Positions 62,447-64,000 of a stretch of 64,000 bases of DNA are shown here, one piece after another. The stretch comes from JAJDTT01 sp022827025 (lineage in GTDB: Bacteria; Acidobacteriota; UBA6911; RPQK01; JAJDTT01), in the NCBI GenBank assembly GCA_965203535.1, contig OZ241897.1, positions 2,976,001 through 3,040,000 of the forward strand, written 5' to 3'. Under the pieces are notes generated by a model that was given only the letters and a program-made list of their open reading frames with translations, made no database searches and was not told where the DNA came from. Both the position numbers and the translations under genes were made by a program. The first letter of the stretch is position 1, and each line of letters begins with the position of its first letter.

Positions 62447-63666
62447 GTATCTATCACCACTTAAAGTGTCGGATACAGGCTCTTCAGCTTGATCCGGGCA
62501 TCCTCCGTCTTGAACTGCCAGTTGATCTCGGTTCGGCGTTGATTCCGGTCCACGACCCAAGCCTCGATCTCCCGTTGCATCTGAGCCAAGCTTGGAATCC
62601 GGCGGTCGAGGCATTGTCCGCACAGCGCACTCAGTTCGATTTCCGCAATGTTGAGCCAGCTCCCGTGCTTCGGCGTGTAATGGATTTCGAGTCGTTGTGC
62701 CAGTTCGCGAGCGTGCCGGGGCTCGTAGGTCGCGTACAGCGATTCGATGCCGTGCGTGTTCAGGTTGTCCATGACCAGGACCACCCGCTCGGCCTCCGGA
62801 TATCGCTTCTCCAGCATGCCTTCGATCCAGCGGGCCCAATCCTGGCGCGTGCGCCGTTCGGCCGCCTCCACATGGCTCCGACCGGTCAATGGCTCCACTT
62901 CCAGGAAGATCTGCGCGACCCCGTTGCGCACGTACTCGTGCTCGACCCGCTCCGGCTGGCCGGGCTTGACGGGCAGCGGCTCCCGCACTTCGCCGATCAA
63001 CTGCTTGTTGGTCTCGTCCATGCAGACCACCGGTCGACGGGGATCGTAGGGCCGGGCATAGACGTCCAAAACGTCTTCCATGCGGGCTACGAAGGCGGCG
63101 TTGCCCCGTGGTGGGATCCGCCAATACTTCTTCCGATGAGGCTGAAGTTTGTTTTTTTTAGCGTCCGCTGCACCGTCATCACCGAAACCCGCTCGACCCA
63201 GCCCAATTCCACCACTTTCTCCGCCAGCAGACGCAGCGTCCAGCGCTTGCGCCCCGGCGGGGCCGGGGAGCAGGCCAAGGCGATCAAGCGAGCCTCCATC
63301 GCGCCGTCGAAGATGGCCTCCCGCGGCGGCCGCACCCGCCGCTTGCGCTCCAAGGCGAACTCCAACCCCTGCTCCACAAACCGCCGTTTCAAGCGCTCGA
63401 GGGTGCGGGCCGAGACGCCCAGCGCCTCGGCCACCCGGGCCACCGTCCATCCCGGCCCTTCCGGCCCGCGGTCGCACAACAACAGCGCCCGCGCGTACAG
63501 GAACCGCTTGCCGGTGGTCTTGGTCGCGGCCCGGGTCAAGGCTGTCAATTCATCCCGTTCTTCCGCTGTGAGCGTGACTCGATAGCGTGGTGCCATGAGA
63601 ACTCCTCCTTCCGAGTTCTCAGCCTCCCTTGCAATAATATACGGCCAATTACACGATATGGCGTAC
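62447..63666 (-). mobile_element. IS630-family insertion sequence
   Basis: A 1220-base element with a TA on each side (62445-62446; 63667-63668), the usual IS630 target duplication. The outer ends both begin GTA (left GTATCTATCACC, right inverse GTACGCCATATC). It carries a transposase in two frames and has inserted just upstream of the amidohydrolase gene and just downstream of the MITE-like element. Confidence 0.8.
62461..63596 (-). CDS. IS630 transposase, two frames joined by a probable -1 frameshift
   Basis: OrfA (from ATG 63596) gives the helix-turn-helix half: WTVARVAEALGVSARTLERL and KRWTLRLLAEKVVELGWVER. OrfB, in the -1 frame, gives the DDE catalytic half: RRPVVCMDETNKQLIGEV (first D), AERVVLVMDNLNTHGIES (second D), KHGSWLNIAEIELSALCGQC (E). 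The frames meet at a run of eight A (63152-63159, minus strand), a normal slippery site for IS630. OrfB has no good start of its own. With slippage one protein of ~378 residues is made, so the element may be active. Confidence 0.8.
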
Positions 63667-63687
63667 TAGTACGGGAAGGGGAAAGTC

Positions 63688-64000
63688 ATGAAACCGAACG
63701 ACGCGCACTGCCATTTCTTCTCCCGGAACTTCGTCCGGACGCTGGCAGGAGAAAGAGGGATCCAAGGGGACGACCCCGTGGCCGACGCCTGCCGAATCCT
63801 GGCGTGGGAACCGCCCGGCTCCAACCGGGAGTTGGCGGACCGTTGGGTTGCGGAGCTGGATCGCCATCGGGTCGGCCGGGCGGCGATCATCGCCAGCGTT
63901 CCGGAGGATGAAGAGTCGGTGGCGGAAGCCTTGGCTCGGCATCCTGGCCGTTTCGTCGGCTTCTTCATGGTGGACCCGACGCGGCCGGCAGCCACGGACC
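63688..64000 (+). CDS. Amidohydrolase-2-type metal-dependent hydrolase (N-terminal part only)
   Basis: The gene starts at ATG 63688 (GGGAAGGGGAAAG before it) and runs off the right edge after 104 residues. It opens MKPNDAHCHFFSRNFV, where H-x-H (HCH) is the first metal-binding pair of amidohydrolase TIM barrels, and continues with VGRAAIIASVPEDEESVAEA, then FVGFFMVDPTRP, the second barrel strand. Such enzymes include decarboxylases and lactonases; the substrate is unknown. The IS630 element lies 21 bases upstream and may have displaced the original promoter. Confidence 0.75.
   Translation, partial: MKPNDAHCHFFSRNFVRTLAGERGIQGDDPVADACRILAWEPPGSNRELADRWVAELDRHRVGRAAIIASVPEDEESVAEALARHPGRFVGFFMVDPTRPAATD

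Overview
The window is GC-rich, gene-dense bacterial chromosome that most likely belongs to an acidobacterium. The best lineage marker is the 795-residue double-FtsX permease at 830-3217, which has the architecture called 'acidobacterial duplicated orphan permease' (ADOP). Large TPR/FG-GAP/ASPIC-UnbV and Asp-box secreted proteins agree with this. No rRNA, tRNA or CRISPR array was recognised. Most genes are housekeeping, and the interest lies in the regulatory sites and small repeats between them.

Layout. 1-4860: remains of two export cassettes (ABC ATPase, HlyD adaptor, ADOP permease). Each has a sigma-54 (-24/-12) promoter and, at the same distance upstream, a pair of palindromic enhancer-like sites. 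A VapC/AbrB toxin-antitoxin pair and an orphan third site pair follow. 4848-11093: a secreted beta-propeller protein; an ABC-2 permease/DUF420/HEAT-repeat operon; a ferredoxin; a Janus/PHPT1-like protein; EF-P. 11094-15184: a SulP transporter whose 3' part is present three times in tandem. 15696-23795: AddB and AddA repair nuclease/helicase subunits, then ETF-ubiquinone oxidoreductase. 23737-25396: a REP-associated transposase between duplicated 3' ends of the two flanking genes. 25340-33977: CstA, a giant ASPIC/UnbV protein, a methyltransferase, bactofilin and small membrane proteins. 34025-41907: secreted Asp-box, outer-membrane-barrel and TPR proteins, a hyperacidic 57-residue protein, a CPBP protease and RNase III.

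42016-49870 holds thiL, a nucleosidase-like gene, tlyA, ispA, xseB, xseA, accD and folC. 50028-55349 is an acyl-CoA carboxylase operon (lipoprotein, FSA-type transaldolase, carboxyltransferase, biotin carboxylase, biotin carrier). 55712-59053 has a frameshifted Cache-domain gene, a beta-propeller remnant, a methyltransferase and a palindromic element. 59231-64000 has ligA, a PP2C phosphatase, an IS630 element and the start of an amidohydrolase.

Three points stand out. First, paired palindromes plus sigma-54 promoters drive decaying export cassettes. Second, a 158-bp element with inverted ends supplies the last codons and the stop of both folC and the PP2C gene. Third, dispersed hairpins keep their loops while their stems change on both arms. 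The tandem sulP fragments and the duplicated gene ends around the transposase show that the short repeats have been active in rearrangement.
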